Source of the DNA: Anaerolineaceae bacterium
GTDB lineage: Bacteria; Chloroflexota; Anaerolineae; Aggregatilineales; Phototrophicaceae
Assembly: GCA_002699585.1 (NCBI GenBank)
Contig: PABP01000038.1
Location: 62,001-126,000 of the forward strand
Direction of reading: 5' to 3'
DNA: 64,000 nucleotides
Part shown: piece by piece, positions 27,746 through 36,862 of the stretch
Layout of the letters: each line of letters opens with the position of its first letter
How positions within the stretch are numbered: position 1 is the first letter of the stretch
Made by a program: the position numbers and the translations under genes
Notes under the pieces: model-generated
Database searches by the model: none
Seen by the model: the letters and a program-made list of their open reading frames with translations, nothing else
Told to the model about the DNA's origin: nothing

Positions 27746-28645
27746 CTACTCGTCGGATTTCGTGAGCAAGTCAAACGTTTCGTACAACTCTTCCAGGCTT
27801 TCCAGGCGCTGCTGGGTCGCTTGAGGGTAGCGCAACGACAAGGCGGCTAAGATGGCATCAACCAGCGCATAGGTTCCGATCATGTTGCCAAATAAGCGGA
27901 AGCGATACGGCATCACCAGCGTCAGGTCAGCGCGCTTGGCCGCCGGCGACAGCGTGCTATCTGTAATGGTGATGACTTTAGCGCCCTTTCGTTGGCCAAA
28001 TTCCATCGTCGTCAATGTTTCGCGCGTGTAGCGCGCAAAGCAGATCGAAAACACGAGGTCGCCCGATTTAAGGGGGGTTAACTGCGCTGGAATCGGATCA
28101 ATGCCGGGTGTCAAAACGGTGGTATTGGGCCGAATATAGCGCAAATACACGCCGAAATTCAAGGCAATCGGGAAGGACGCACCCAGACCGATAATAAACA
28201 CATGGTTGGCATTGTCGAGCATATCCACAGCGTTATCGAAGGTGCGCGTCGAGACATGTTGTGGCAGGTCCATGACATGCTGAATTTCATCACGGAGGAC
28301 GGTTGTCAGAATGTGCCCATCCTGGTCGCCTTCATTATGTAAGTCATCAATGAGCTGCTGTGAACCAATTTGCAGCCGTTGCAACAGACGCGCCTGCCGC
28401 AAGAAATGCCGCCGCAGGTCTGCCTGAAGCTCAGGAAAGCCTTCATAGCCCAGCGATTGCGCCGTCCTGACGACAGTCGAGGCATTGACATCGACTGCTT
28501 CTGCGATACGGGCAATAGGATAGTGTATGACTTCTATGCCGCCATGCAACAAGAACTCGGCTACTTTGCGTTGACTCGGACTCAACGACTCATGCTGCTG
28601 ACGGATCCACTGAATCACATCTTCGGTAGACCTTGGCTCTGACAT
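27746..28645 (-). CDS. RpiR/MurR-family transcriptional regulator (HTH + SIS)
   Basis: 299 residues from the ATG chosen here. An N-terminal HTH_6 domain (LSPSQRKVAEFLL, then IAEAVDVNASTVVRTAQSLGY) is joined to a SIS sugar-phosphate-binding domain (about 125-260: FIIGLGASFPIALNFGVYLR). The frame extends to an upstream ATG at 28714, but the extra 23 residues are atypical for the family, and MSEP at 28645 has a GAGAG upstream. Such regulators respond to phosphosugars such as MurNAc-6-P. Encoded between the dppBC genes and the sulfatase, it is the likely controller of the divergent mlrC/peptide-binding-protein promoter at 32216-32291. Confidence 0.9.
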   Translation of the reverse strand: MSEPRSTEDVIQWIRQQHESLSPSQRKVAEFLLHGGIEVIHYPIARIAEAVDVNASTVVRTAQSLGYEGFPELQADLRRHFLRQARLLQRLQIGSQQLIDDLHNEGDQDGHILTTVLRDEIQHVMDLPQHVSTRTFDNAVDMLDNANHVFIIGLGASFPIALNFGVYLRYIRPNTTVLTPGIDPIPAQLTPLKSGDLVFSICFARYTRETLTTMEFGQRKGAKVITITDSTLSPAAKRADLTLVMPYRFRLFGNMIGTYALVDAILAALSLRYPQATQQRLESLEELYETFDLLTKSDE

Positions 28646-28732
28646 AGGAACGTTACTCTCTAAAACAGCCAGATTATTAAGACAGGTACGTGATGAGATG
28701 CGTCTGAGTCTCACTCACACACGATTGACCCA

Positions 28733-29641
28733 TTACTTGCGGTTGCGTGGATCGAGTGCATCTCGCAAGCCATCACCCAGCAAGAAGAAACACAAGACTG
28801 TCAGCGTAATCATCGTCCCGGGCCAGACAACCAGATGGATACCATATGAAAAATAAGAACGCGAGTCACTGAGCATGTTGCCCCAGGTGGGTGTCGGCGG
28901 CTGCACACCCAGACCTAAAAAGCTCAATCCAGATTCCACAAGAATGAGGTTGCCTGCACTGATGGTAACGGCAATCAGGGCAATCGAGATCACATTGGGC
29001 AAGATATGATAGACCATGATCCGCAAATCTGAGCTGCCTAATGCTTGTGCAGCAAGTACGAAGTCCTGGCGCTTAAGGGACAAAATTTGCCCGCGGACCA
29101 GTCGTGCAATCTGTATCCAGCTCAAAAAGCCCAGGATCATTACAAGAACTTCAGGCGACGGTGAAAAAATCGCCGAAGCAATCAGCAGCAAAAATAGTGA
29201 AGGAATTGAGCTGAGGGTCGAGATAACCCAGGTTAAGATGTCATCTATAGCCCCACCAAAATATCCGGCGAGCGTCCCGACAGACACACCGATGGTCATA
29301 GCCAGCAAGCTAGCGCTGTAAGCGATAAGTAAGGAAATACGTCCGCCATACAACAAACGTATAAATTGATCGCGGCCCAATTGATCCGTACCGAGAATAT
29401 GCTCAGAACTCGGTGGCAGATAACGATCACGGACGCTGGCATCTTCCACATCAACGTGCAGCGCGTTTTCCACAATAGTCGGTCCGAAAAAGCTGGCGAC
29501 CGTAAATAAGAAGAGAATGGAAAGCGCCATCAGCGTCAGACGATCTCGCAGAATCTGCTTTATCATCCGATTCCAGAAGGAGCGTTCTTGATTTTTCTCT
29601 ACGGTATTGAGTTGGGTTACTTTGGTTTGCACGGACATCAT
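28733..29641 (-). CDS. dppC: Dipeptide/oligopeptide ABC transporter permease, DppC type
   Basis: 302 residues with six membrane helices. An N-terminal OppC_N segment (FWNRMIKQILRDRLTLMAL) is followed by HILGTDQLGRDQFIRLLYGGR, minus flanks, the hallmark of DppC/OppC. The EAA loop reads LGSSDLRIMVYHILPNV. It pairs with DppB encoded 9 bp upstream to form the translocation pore for peptides delivered by the binding protein at 32359. No DppD/DppF ATPase genes are in the unit, so they must come from elsewhere in the genome. Confidence 0.93.
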   Translation of the reverse strand: MMSVQTKVTQLNTVEKNQERSFWNRMIKQILRDRLTLMALSILFLFTVASFFGPTIVENALHVDVEDASVRDRYLPPSSEHILGTDQLGRDQFIRLLYGGRISLLIAYSASLLAMTIGVSVGTLAGYFGGAIDDILTWVISTLSSIPSLFLLLIASAIFSPSPEVLVMILGFLSWIQIARLVRGQILSLKRQDFVLAAQALGSSDLRIMVYHILPNVISIALIAVTISAGNLILVESGLSFLGLGVQPPTPTWGNMLSDSRSYFSYGIHLVVWPGTMITLTVLCFFLLGDGLRDALDPRNRK

Positions 29642-29650
29642 TTCCTGTAT

Positions 29651-30676
29651 TTAATACCGAATGCGGGGATCGAGGATGCCATATAGAATATCGGAAATTA
29701 ACAATCCAATGATGTACAGGATCGCACCCACCAGTACAGTCCCCATGACAACCGGGAAATCGCGCTGATAAATCGCTGTAATAACGAGCCGACCCATTCC
29801 AGGCCAGCTAAACACCTGCTCAATGATAACGGTTCCGCTGAGCAGCGCGGCCAGCCCCGGACCAAACAGCGTCGCAATCGGCAAGAGTGCATTGCGCATG
29901 ATATGAATATTGAATACGCGCCGTTGGGACAAGCCTTTTGAACGGGCGGTGCGGACATAATCCTGCTCGATCACCTCTAAAACCGATGCACGCATATAGC
30001 GCGTCACGCTAGCAATGATGGCCAGCGACAACACAATCGTGGGCAAGATCATATGAGCAATGGTGTCAAGCAAGTCAAAACTAGAATCTGTTTTGGCTAA
30101 ATCTCGCATCCCGCCGATGGGTAGCCACTGTAAATTCACACTGAAAATGATAATCAGAATGAGGCCAAGCCAGAAGTTAGGCAAGGCAGTCCCGACGACG
30201 GATAAGAATCGTAGAAGTTGATCAAAAAACGAACCCTGCTTGGCAGCGGCCAACGTGCCAAGCAGTATTCCTAATCCATAGCCAATGAAAAGAGGCGGCA
30301 CGGATAGTTGTAATGTAGCAGGCACACGCTCCAGGATGAGATCCAGCACAGGACGATTATGCTGGAAGGATTGCCCTAAATCCCCACGTAGCAAACCGAG
30401 CCTTGTCCCCTGCAAATCGCCGACGCCGTCACCATCTACATCAATTGTGGTCCAATCATTACCGACCATCCAATAGAGGTACTGCTCCAATATGGGCTTA
30501 TCCAGACCCATCAATCGACGCAAATGCTCAGTGGATTCTTTGGATGCTTCTGGATTGACGACAAACCGAGTCAATGGATCGCCCGGAGCCAGCATAATCA
30601 TGACAAAAGATATGAGCGTAATACCCAGAACGGTTGGAATGGCCTGGAATACACGCCGGATGAGATAGGATGTCAT
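29651..30676 (-). CDS. dppB: Dipeptide/oligopeptide ABC transporter permease, DppB type
   Basis: 341 residues. It starts MTSYLIRRVFQAIPTVLGIT, which is typical of DppB, with six membrane segments and an EAA motif (ARSKGLSQRRVFNIHIMRNAL). The extracytoplasmic loop after helix 1 contains DVDGDGVGD (79-87), which has the spacing of an EF-hand/dockerin calcium loop, within an insertion relative to E. coli DppB. It lies 26 bp downstream of the mlrC-like gene and 9 bp upstream of dppC, so one operon. Confidence 0.93.
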   Translation of the reverse strand: MTSYLIRRVFQAIPTVLGITLISFVMIMLAPGDPLTRFVVNPEASKESTEHLRRLMGLDKPILEQYLYWMVGNDWTTIDVDGDGVGDLQGTRLGLLRGDLGQSFQHNRPVLDLILERVPATLQLSVPPLFIGYGLGILLGTLAAAKQGSFFDQLLRFLSVVGTALPNFWLGLILIIIFSVNLQWLPIGGMRDLAKTDSSFDLLDTIAHMILPTIVLSLAIIASVTRYMRASVLEVIEQDYVRTARSKGLSQRRVFNIHIMRNALLPIATLFGPGLAALLSGTVIIEQVFSWPGMGRLVITAIYQRDFPVVMGTVLVGAILYIIGLLISDILYGILDPRIRY

Positions 30677-30702
30677 CTGCGACGAAACCTCTTAGATACG
30701 TG

Positions 30703-32172
30703 TTACGTGACGATTGGATCCTCGATCCAGGGGTACTTATGAGAATGATCGTGTCGATACGGCAGACTGGGATAGTCGGATTGTAATGCGCCGCCTGCAT
30801 CCATGTATAGTATTTTGGACGCAATGGGCGCAAAGGCCGCATAAAAATGCTGAGTGGATTTGACCACAAGGATGTCTTTTTGGCGAACATCAATGCCAAA
30901 GTTCGTAAAGACCTGTGGCGTAAAAACTTGCCCACGCAGGCTGTTAACGATGATATCGATGCCCTGGCAGCGCAATGCAACTGCATCTCCACATGGTAAA
31001 GCGATGGGTTCACTCCCAGGCTGCGGGAAATCCTGGACCATTTGCGGGATGATGCCCACCACCTCGACCTGAAGATCGAGCGGATCCCCGGACATCGGGC
31101 CAAGTTTACCGCCCAAACGCACATCCAATATGGCCCCTACTTCTGTAGACATGACAATATTGACGATCACCGGGTCCCAGATCATGGCAATGGCCGTGTT
31201 GGTCAGGCCACGGTCCAGCATTTCTCGCAATGCAGTGGTTGAATCACTGGGGGCACCACCACCTGGGTTATCGGTCGCGTCGGCAATCACCACCGGGCCA
31301 TTACCAACAGCAACCGCCTCGTCGAACGTTTCTTTGAGTCCACGCGGCTTGGTATCGACCTCATGGCGCATGGCGACGAACTTTTTTCCAAATGATGCCG
31401 CGACATTTGCGGCCTGTTGTATGTTGCCATCGGTGATAGCGAGCATCTTGGTACCTAAGTGGGGTACATCGCCCCAGGGAAAGCAATGCGCCAGTGACAG
31501 AGACAGCACCCTATCCTTACCTTCCGCAGCGAACATGTCATCGACAAAGCTGCGCATAGGCTCGTAGGGCGTCAGATACATACCAACCATCTGGCAATTG
31601 TACAGGGCCATCGTTGGATTGATTTTGCCCTCGTGAGTCTCCGCAACCAACTTCACCAAGTCATGGGCGCGATCCAGAATATCCGTATGCGGATATTCTT
31701 TATAAATACAGATGACATCGGCCGTATCGACCAGGGACTGTAACACATGGCAGTGCAAATCGAGTTCAATGCCAATAATCACGTCGGGACCAACGATGTC
31801 CCGGACACGACTCACAATATCTTCTTCGCAATCATCATACCCCTGCGCGACCATCGCCCCATGCAAATCCAATAGGACCGCATCAACAGGCATGGCTGCC
31901 TGGAGCGCAACGAGGATTTCATCCCGTAACGTTTCATAAGCGGAGCGCACTGTTGTACCGGCTGGCTCTGCTACAGCGTGCAAGCCAAAAGCAAATTCCC
32001 AGCCGCGTGCCTCGGCTTCTTCGCGGAAGACTTGCATGACAGCTGCCCAATCCGTAAAGGGGCGACCATCAGCGACATCGATGGGCCGAACGATCTGAAA
32101 ATCTTTTAAGCCTGTTGGGAAGGGTGCGAAGGTGTTGGTTTCGGTCACTAAGCCAGAGGTGAAGATTTTCAA
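30703..32172 (-). CDS. mlrC: M81-family metallopeptidase, MlrC-like
   Basis: 489-residue cytoplasmic protein with the M81/DUF1485 N-terminal domain and MlrC C-terminal domain. The start SGLVTETNTFAP, DLHGAM (102-107) and the putative zinc set D138-x-H140 and H162 (YPHTD) fit the D-x-H...H arrangement of microcystinase C. MlrC removes residues from linearised microcystin; most M81 relatives act on unknown peptides or amides. The start is TTG at 32170-32172 with AGAGAGG upstream, and a TTGCAT-17-TATAAT promoter lies upstream. First gene of the leftward unit. I infer a role in cleaving imported peptides with unusual linkages. Confidence 0.9.
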   Translation of the reverse strand: MKIFTSGLVTETNTFAPFPTGLKDFQIVRPIDVADGRPFTDWAAVMQVFREEAEARGWEFAFGLHAVAEPAGTTVRSAYETLRDEILVALQAAMPVDAVLLDLHGAMVAQGYDDCEEDIVSRVRDIVGPDVIIGIELDLHCHVLQSLVDTADVICIYKEYPHTDILDRAHDLVKLVAETHEGKINPTMALYNCQMVGMYLTPYEPMRSFVDDMFAAEGKDRVLSLSLAHCFPWGDVPHLGTKMLAITDGNIQQAANVAASFGKKFVAMRHEVDTKPRGLKETFDEAVAVGNGPVVIADATDNPGGGAPSDSTTALREMLDRGLTNTAIAMIWDPVIVNIVMSTEVGAILDVRLGGKLGPMSGDPLDLQVEVVGIIPQMVQDFPQPGSEPIALPCGDAVALRCQGIDIIVNSLRGQVFTPQVFTNFGIDVRQKDILVVKSTQHFYAAFAPIASKILYMDAGGALQSDYPSLPYRHDHSHKYPWIEDPIVT

Positions 32173-32215
32173 AAGAAGCCTCTCTGCAAACCGGACATGC
32201 CATCAATTGCGGCGC

Positions 32216-32291
32216 ATTATAGCTGTCCTAGCCCTACTATGCAAAAAACATTGCACGCCATTTTGCATTTTGCACTTTATGTTGCTATCAT
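32216..32291. promoter_or_regulatory. Divergent promoters with symmetric TGCAAAA/TTTTGCA operator
   Basis: Leftward promoter: -35 TTGCAT (complement of 32239-32244), 17-bp spacer, -10 TATAAT (complement of 32216-32221). Rightward promoter: -35 TTGCAT (32263-32268), 17-bp spacer, -10 TATCAT (32286-32291). The inverted repeat TGCAAAA (32240-32246) / TTTTGCA (32261-32267) overlaps both -35 boxes symmetrically, and a further TTTTGCA direct copy lies at 32268-32274. This is an operator for joint control of the mlrC unit and the peptide-binding protein, most likely by the RpiR protein at 27746. Confidence 0.75.
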
Positions 32292-32358
32292 CTGGCGCAA
32301 GTGGCACAAATCGTCCGGCAAATTGTACCCAGTCCCTGACCTTCGAGGAGCAACAAGC

Positions 32359-33972
32359 ATGAAACGATACGGCATTATACTCATCATCGGGCTGTTGATG
32401 GCGGCAATTCTGCCCATCACAGCACAAGACGACAGCACACTCATTTGGGGCTTCCCGGCAGATGGGTCGACTTTCAACTCCGTATTGCAGGTCGAAAGTG
32501 TGGACTCCACGTTACAGGGATTGGTGCTGCCTTTCCTGGCCCAGACAGACCCGGCGACAGGCGCTGATGAACCGAATTTAACTACCTGGGAAATCTCAGA
32601 CGACGGGTTAACCTACACATTCACAATTGACCCTGATGCCAATTGGAGTGACGGGACACCCATCACATCGGCTGATGTTGCTTTTACAATTGGGGCATTA
32701 AGCGAAGAGAGTGTTGGCAGCTTCCGGTCGATCAGCAATCTGGAAGCCCTGAACATCATTGATGACAAGACATTCGAGATGGTATTTTCTGCCCAGACTT
32801 GCAATCTATTCTCAGAAGCGGGTTTCGGTATTTTGCCGGCCCATGTGTATGCTGCTGACTACAGCGACTTTGCAACTAACCCGTTCAACACGCAGCCCAC
32901 AATTTCAGGTGGACCTTTTACCTTCGTCGAGCGTTCGACGGATGAGTTCCTGCGCTTCGCTGCGAACGACGCCTACTATGGCGGTACGCCAAACATCGAC
33001 CAGTTGGTTGTTCAGGTCATCCCTGATCCAGAAGTTCGCTTCCAGGCATTGGAAAGCGGCAGTGTCGACCTGGTAAACACCATCACAGCAGACCAAGCGC
33101 CACTCCTGGAAACGAACCCAAATGTCAACCTGGTCTCCTTCCCGCTGAACGGTTGGTACATGACCTTCTTCAACATGGCAGATCCGAGCAATCCGCAAGC
33201 AGCATATGATGAAGATGGCAATTTGATCGAACAAGATCCGCATCCCATTTTGGGCGACATCCGCGTCCGTGAGGCCCTGGTCATGGGTTGGGATCATGAA
33301 GACAGCTTGTTCCTGGCTGGTGAAGGCGCATTGCCCCTGTACGGTCCGGTCGCACCGGTAATGCCAGACCTCGTCAATGAAGAACTGGCACCCTATACAT
33401 ATGATCCTGAAGCCGCGATGGCGCTGCTGGAAGAAGCTGGTTGGGTCGATAGTGATGGCGATGGCATCCGGGAAAAAGATGGGGAGCCACTTGCGTTGGA
33501 ACTCATCTACCTTGCAGCCAATATCAATGATGCGGCACTCATCGCCGATTATTGGGGCGACCTGGGCATTAATGTCACGCTAACAACGGGCGAACAAGGC
33601 GCCATGATTGGTGACCGTCTGGGCGCCCAGAACTTCGATGCATTCATCATTGGTGTTACCTGGAGCAGCCCCACACCGGACGAACTGCTTAAGTTCCTGT
33701 ACCCATCGACCAATGACTTCGGTACGAACTTTAATTCCTACATCAATACGGAACTGGATGACCTCATCAACAGTTTGCCAAGCCTGGGCTGTGCACCAGA
33801 AGAACGCAAAGCCACCTATGATCGTATCCAGGAAATTCTCCGAGAAGATCTACCTATGGACTTCCTGTATACGCAGGTCGGGCGCGTGGCACACAGCCTG
33901 AAGCTAGAGAATTACACGGCCACAACCTGGGGCACAAATCCAATCCAAGAGTGGACTATCGCAGACGAGTAA
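32359..33972 (+). CDS. Peptide ABC transporter substrate-binding protein (SBP_bac_5 family)
   Basis: 537 residues from ATG 32359, which has GAGGAG 8 nt upstream; the frame is open further upstream but that part is not protein-like. A Sec signal peptide (ending PITAQ) lacks a lipobox cysteine. Family 5 features: FPADGSTFN near the start, TFTIDPDANWSDGTPITSAD, GWDHEDSL, and the aspartate-rich loop DSDGDGIREKDGEP common in these proteins. It captures oligopeptides and delivers them to DppBC encoded on the opposite strand. Its own promoter overlaps the shared operator, and a strong hairpin terminator follows at 33992, which would favour high binding-protein output. Confidence 0.92.
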   Translation: MKRYGIILIIGLLMAAILPITAQDDSTLIWGFPADGSTFNSVLQVESVDSTLQGLVLPFLAQTDPATGADEPNLTTWEISDDGLTYTFTIDPDANWSDGTPITSADVAFTIGALSEESVGSFRSISNLEALNIIDDKTFEMVFSAQTCNLFSEAGFGILPAHVYAADYSDFATNPFNTQPTISGGPFTFVERSTDEFLRFAANDAYYGGTPNIDQLVVQVIPDPEVRFQALESGSVDLVNTITADQAPLLETNPNVNLVSFPLNGWYMTFFNMADPSNPQAAYDEDGNLIEQDPHPILGDIRVREALVMGWDHEDSLFLAGEGALPLYGPVAPVMPDLVNEELAPYTYDPEAAMALLEEAGWVDSDGDGIREKDGEPLALELIYLAANINDAALIADYWGDLGINVTLTTGEQGAMIGDRLGAQNFDAFIIGVTWSSPTPDELLKFLYPSTNDFGTNFNSYINTELDDLINSLPSLGCAPEERKATYDRIQEILREDLPMDFLYTQVGRVAHSLKLENYTATTWGTNPIQEWTIADE

Positions 33973-33991
33973 GCACACCGTCACATCAAGT

Positions 33992-34018
33992 GGAGGGCCT
34001 GCACGGCCCTCCTTTCCT
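33992..34018 (+). terminator. Terminator/attenuator after the peptide-binding-protein gene
   Basis: GGAGGGCC (33992-33999) / GGCCCTCC (34005-34012), 8-bp perfect stem with a 5-nt loop, followed by TTTCCT. The T-run is short, so partial read-through into the hydrolase cluster is plausible. Confidence 0.65.
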
Positions 34019-34083
34019 CATGTAATACAAGCATCAGCTCTTCAACATGCACAATCAATCTTTTCAAAAGGAAGAAGCGCTCT

Positions 34084-35562
34084 ATGAGTACGTTTGATGG
34101 TTTCGATGGCTTCATGAGCACAATCATGGAAAAGTGGGACGTGCCAGGTATGGCTGTCGCCGTCGTCCAGGATGATGAAGTGATCTATCAACAGGGCTTT
34201 GGCTACAAAGATTTAGACAGCAAGGAGCCTATCGACCCTGAAACAATCTTTGCCATTGGGTCATCCAGCAAGGCCTTCACCGCGATGGCGCTAGGTCTAT
34301 TGGTTGACGACGGTTTACTAGAGTGGGATAAACCCCTCAAACATTACATGCCTGATTTTGAGCTTATGGATAAGTTCGCTACCGAACGCATGACAGCTAC
34401 GGATCTGGTTACGCATCGCAGCGGGCTGCCCCGGCATGACCTGCTCTGGTATGGCTCTTCGCTCAGTCGCAAAGACTTATTTAGTCGCCTGAAGTATCTG
34501 GAACCTTCTAAGGATTTCAGGAGTTGGATGCAGTACCAGAACCTGATGTTTATGACAGCCGGGTATCTGGTTGAGGTGATCACGGGCAAAACCTGGGAAG
34601 AATTCGTTACCGAACGCATCTTCCAACCATTGGGCATGAGCCGGACCAACTGCTCGGTCGAGGATACACAGAAGCACGAAAATTATGCCCTCCCGCATGA
34701 AAAGCCCATTGATAAAGACCGCAAGCAAATTCCATTTCGGAATATTGACAGCATTGGTCCAGCTGGCTCGATCAACTCGTGTGCTTCGGATATGGCCAAT
34801 TGGCTGCGACTGAACCTGAATAATGGCAAATTCGATGATGTGCAAATTGCGTCCGAAGATGTCATCTCAGAAATGCAATCCCGACAAATGCCCATCGTCA
34901 ACAAAGCCATGATGTTTGATGTGCTGGATACCCACCCAGAAGTCGGTCAGGCGAGCTACGGTATGGGTTGGTTCATCCAGAACTATCGCGGTACGAAGTG
35001 GGTGCATCATGGTGGCGCGATTGATGGGTTTATCGCGCAGGTATCTATGCTACCTCAGAAAAAGATCGGCGTGGTATGTCTATCAAACTTAGGCGGTCGG
35101 CATGTACCGATTGCCGTATGCGGCAATATCTTCGATCGCTTAATGGGCTATGACCCCATCGACTGGGATACCCTGCTCAAAAATTCCATGGATGAAGCTA
35201 TCGAAAAGATGAATGAAGCCAAAGACAAGATGAATGAAGCGCATATCGCGGATACGTCACCCTCGCGGGAGCTAAGCGCCTATGTCGGCGCGTATGAACA
35301 TCCTGGCTATGGCACATTCACTGTTGGGCTCGAAGATGACAGCCTGACAGCCACTTACAACGGACTCGACCTGAAGGTTGACCACTATCACTACGACATC
35401 TTCATGCTGGAACTTGATGAACAACCGATGGGGATGATGTCATTCATTGGTGGCACAGACGGGAGCATCAAAGAAGTGCATGTGCCGTTGGAACCGACAG
35501 TAAAGCCGATTGTCTTTGTGCATCAGCCAGCACCAGAGCCAGAAGAAAGCTCAGAAGCATAG
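34084..35562 (+). CDS. Cytoplasmic beta-lactamase-fold serine hydrolase (MlrB/D-peptidase type)
   Basis: 492 residues with no signal peptide. The active-site set is complete: SxxK S60-K63 (IGSSSKAF), YxN Y151-N153 and HHGG 308-311. A C-terminal domain of about 120 residues starts after a coiled stretch of repeated KMNEA units (about 378-395). The family includes D-aminopeptidases, alkaline D-peptidase, esterases and MlrB. The cytoplasmic location next to an importer argues for hydrolysis of imported peptides. First of six same-strand catabolic genes (34084-42795). The substrate is not determinable from sequence. Confidence 0.9.
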   Translation: MSTFDGFDGFMSTIMEKWDVPGMAVAVVQDDEVIYQQGFGYKDLDSKEPIDPETIFAIGSSSKAFTAMALGLLVDDGLLEWDKPLKHYMPDFELMDKFATERMTATDLVTHRSGLPRHDLLWYGSSLSRKDLFSRLKYLEPSKDFRSWMQYQNLMFMTAGYLVEVITGKTWEEFVTERIFQPLGMSRTNCSVEDTQKHENYALPHEKPIDKDRKQIPFRNIDSIGPAGSINSCASDMANWLRLNLNNGKFDDVQIASEDVISEMQSRQMPIVNKAMMFDVLDTHPEVGQASYGMGWFIQNYRGTKWVHHGGAIDGFIAQVSMLPQKKIGVVCLSNLGGRHVPIAVCGNIFDRLMGYDPIDWDTLLKNSMDEAIEKMNEAKDKMNEAHIADTSPSRELSAYVGAYEHPGYGTFTVGLEDDSLTATYNGLDLKVDHYHYDIFMLELDEQPMGMMSFIGGTDGSIKEVHVPLEPTVKPIVFVHQPAPEPEESSEA

Positions 35563-35604
35563 GAAAACCCGAACAACTTTGTATCAAACATGCTATTAGT
35601 CAGC

Positions 35605-35669
35605 GCCAAGCTGCCACTTGTGTGTCTCTGAATCCACATTTTTCAGGACACACCTCTGTGGCGCTTGGC
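35605..35669. repeat. Long imperfect hairpin before the racemase-like gene
   Basis: The left arm GCCAAG, GCCAC, GTGTGTC, CTGAA (35605-35632) pairs in order with TTCAG, GACACAC, GTGGC, CTTGGC (35642-35669). Only 1-4-nt bulges interrupt it and the loop is 9 nt. That is 23 base pairs with no U-run after it. It lies 26 nt before the GTG start of the next gene. It could be an mRNA processing or stability structure, or a small repeated element. No second copy was seen in this window. Confidence 0.7.
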
Positions 35670-35695
35670 AAAAACGAGCTTAGGAAGGTCGTTCT

Positions 35696-36862
35696 GTGAA
35701 GCCCATAACAATCAAAGATGTGTTGGTTCACACTGTTGCACTACCCCTGGTTGAACCGATAACAACCAGCTTCGGCTCAGAGCCGGACAAAACGGCTGTT
35801 TTGCTGGAAGTCATCACCGAGGATGGCATCAGCGGTTGGGGAGAAGCCGCCGTCGATACCTATCCGGGTTATGGTCCAGAGACAACGGCAACAGCAGAGC
35901 ACATCTTAAACAATTTTCTCATTCCCAAATTGATTGGCCAAACCATCGCGCAAGCGACTGATGTGCCTGCATTGCTCCGGTCTGCACGAGGTCATCGTCA
36001 TACCAAGGCCGGACTCGAAGCGGCGGTCTGGGATGCCTGTGCCAAAGCCAATGACATGCGGCTGGCTGACTACTTCGCTAGTTTTCTGCCGGAAGGCAAT
36101 GCCCCACGCGCGGCAGCGACTGTTGGCGTCAGCATTGGCATTCAGCCGAGCGTTGAAGACACAGTCGCGCTCATTCAAAAGCGGCTGGATGAAGGCTATC
36201 AACGCATCAAACTCAAGATCAAACGTGGTTGGGATGTTGAACTGGCAAAGGGCATCCGGGCGGCGTTGCCAGACATCACATTGATGCTGGATGCGAACAG
36301 CGATTACACCCTGGCCGATGCCGAGCACCTGAAGCAGTTGGATGCCTTCAACTTGCTAATGATCGAGCAGCCGTTATCCTACTATGACATCTTCGAACAC
36401 AGTAAATTGGCTCCGCAGCTCAAAACACCGCTTTGTCTGGACGAAAGCATTCATACGGTCAATGACTTACAGATGGCCATCGAAGTTGGCGCCATTGGCA
36501 TCCTCAACCTGAAACCTGCCCGTGTCGGTGGTTACAGCGAAAGTCTGGCTATCTATCGCGTGTGTGTTGAAAACGATCTGCCACTGTGGATCGGCGGCAT
36601 GCTGGAAACGGGCGTCGGGCGAGCGGCCAATGTGGCCTTTGCCGCGCTGCCGGGCGTTACTCTGCCTTGCGATATTTCCGCGACGGACCGCTATTTTGAA
36701 ACAGACCTCACCGAACCCCCATTTGTATTGGGTGCCAACAGCACGCTGGCCGTGCCTGATGGTTATGGCATTGGCGTTGAAGTTCAGAGGGATCGCATTG
36801 AGGCAGCCAAAGCACACTGGCAGGCCATCTACCCATATGTTGAGAAAGGCACTGCCCTATGA
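35696..36862 (+). CDS. N-acylamino-acid racemase / o-succinylbenzoate synthase-like enolase-superfamily enzyme
   Basis: 388 residues. The sequence follows the MenC/NAAAR branch closely: KxK at K172-K174, metal ligands D199, E224 and D249, and base K273 in NLKPARVGGY. Typical stretches include SGWGEAAVDTYPGYGPET, IEQPLSYYD, CLDESIH and GGMLETGVGRAANV. NAAARs interconvert D- and L-N-acylamino acids, whereas MenC makes menaquinone precursors. The neighbours (D-aminoacylase-like amidohydrolase, peptidases) favour the racemase reading; no men genes are nearby. The start is GTG with AGGAAGG upstream, and the stop overlaps the next ATG by 4 bp (ATGA). Confidence 0.9.
   Translation: MKPITIKDVLVHTVALPLVEPITTSFGSEPDKTAVLLEVITEDGISGWGEAAVDTYPGYGPETTATAEHILNNFLIPKLIGQTIAQATDVPALLRSARGHRHTKAGLEAAVWDACAKANDMRLADYFASFLPEGNAPRAAATVGVSIGIQPSVEDTVALIQKRLDEGYQRIKLKIKRGWDVELAKGIRAALPDITLMLDANSDYTLADAEHLKQLDAFNLLMIEQPLSYYDIFEHSKLAPQLKTPLCLDESIHTVNDLQMAIEVGAIGILNLKPARVGGYSESLAIYRVCVENDLPLWIGGMLETGVGRAANVAFAALPGVTLPCDISATDRYFETDLTEPPFVLGANSTLAVPDGYGIGVEVQRDRIEAAKAHWQAIYPYVEKGTAL

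Noticed and set aside
32197-32358. 54-residue N-terminal extension of the peptide-binding protein
   Set aside because: It would run through the promoter and operator; the ATG at 32359 has an SD and gives a proper signal peptide.
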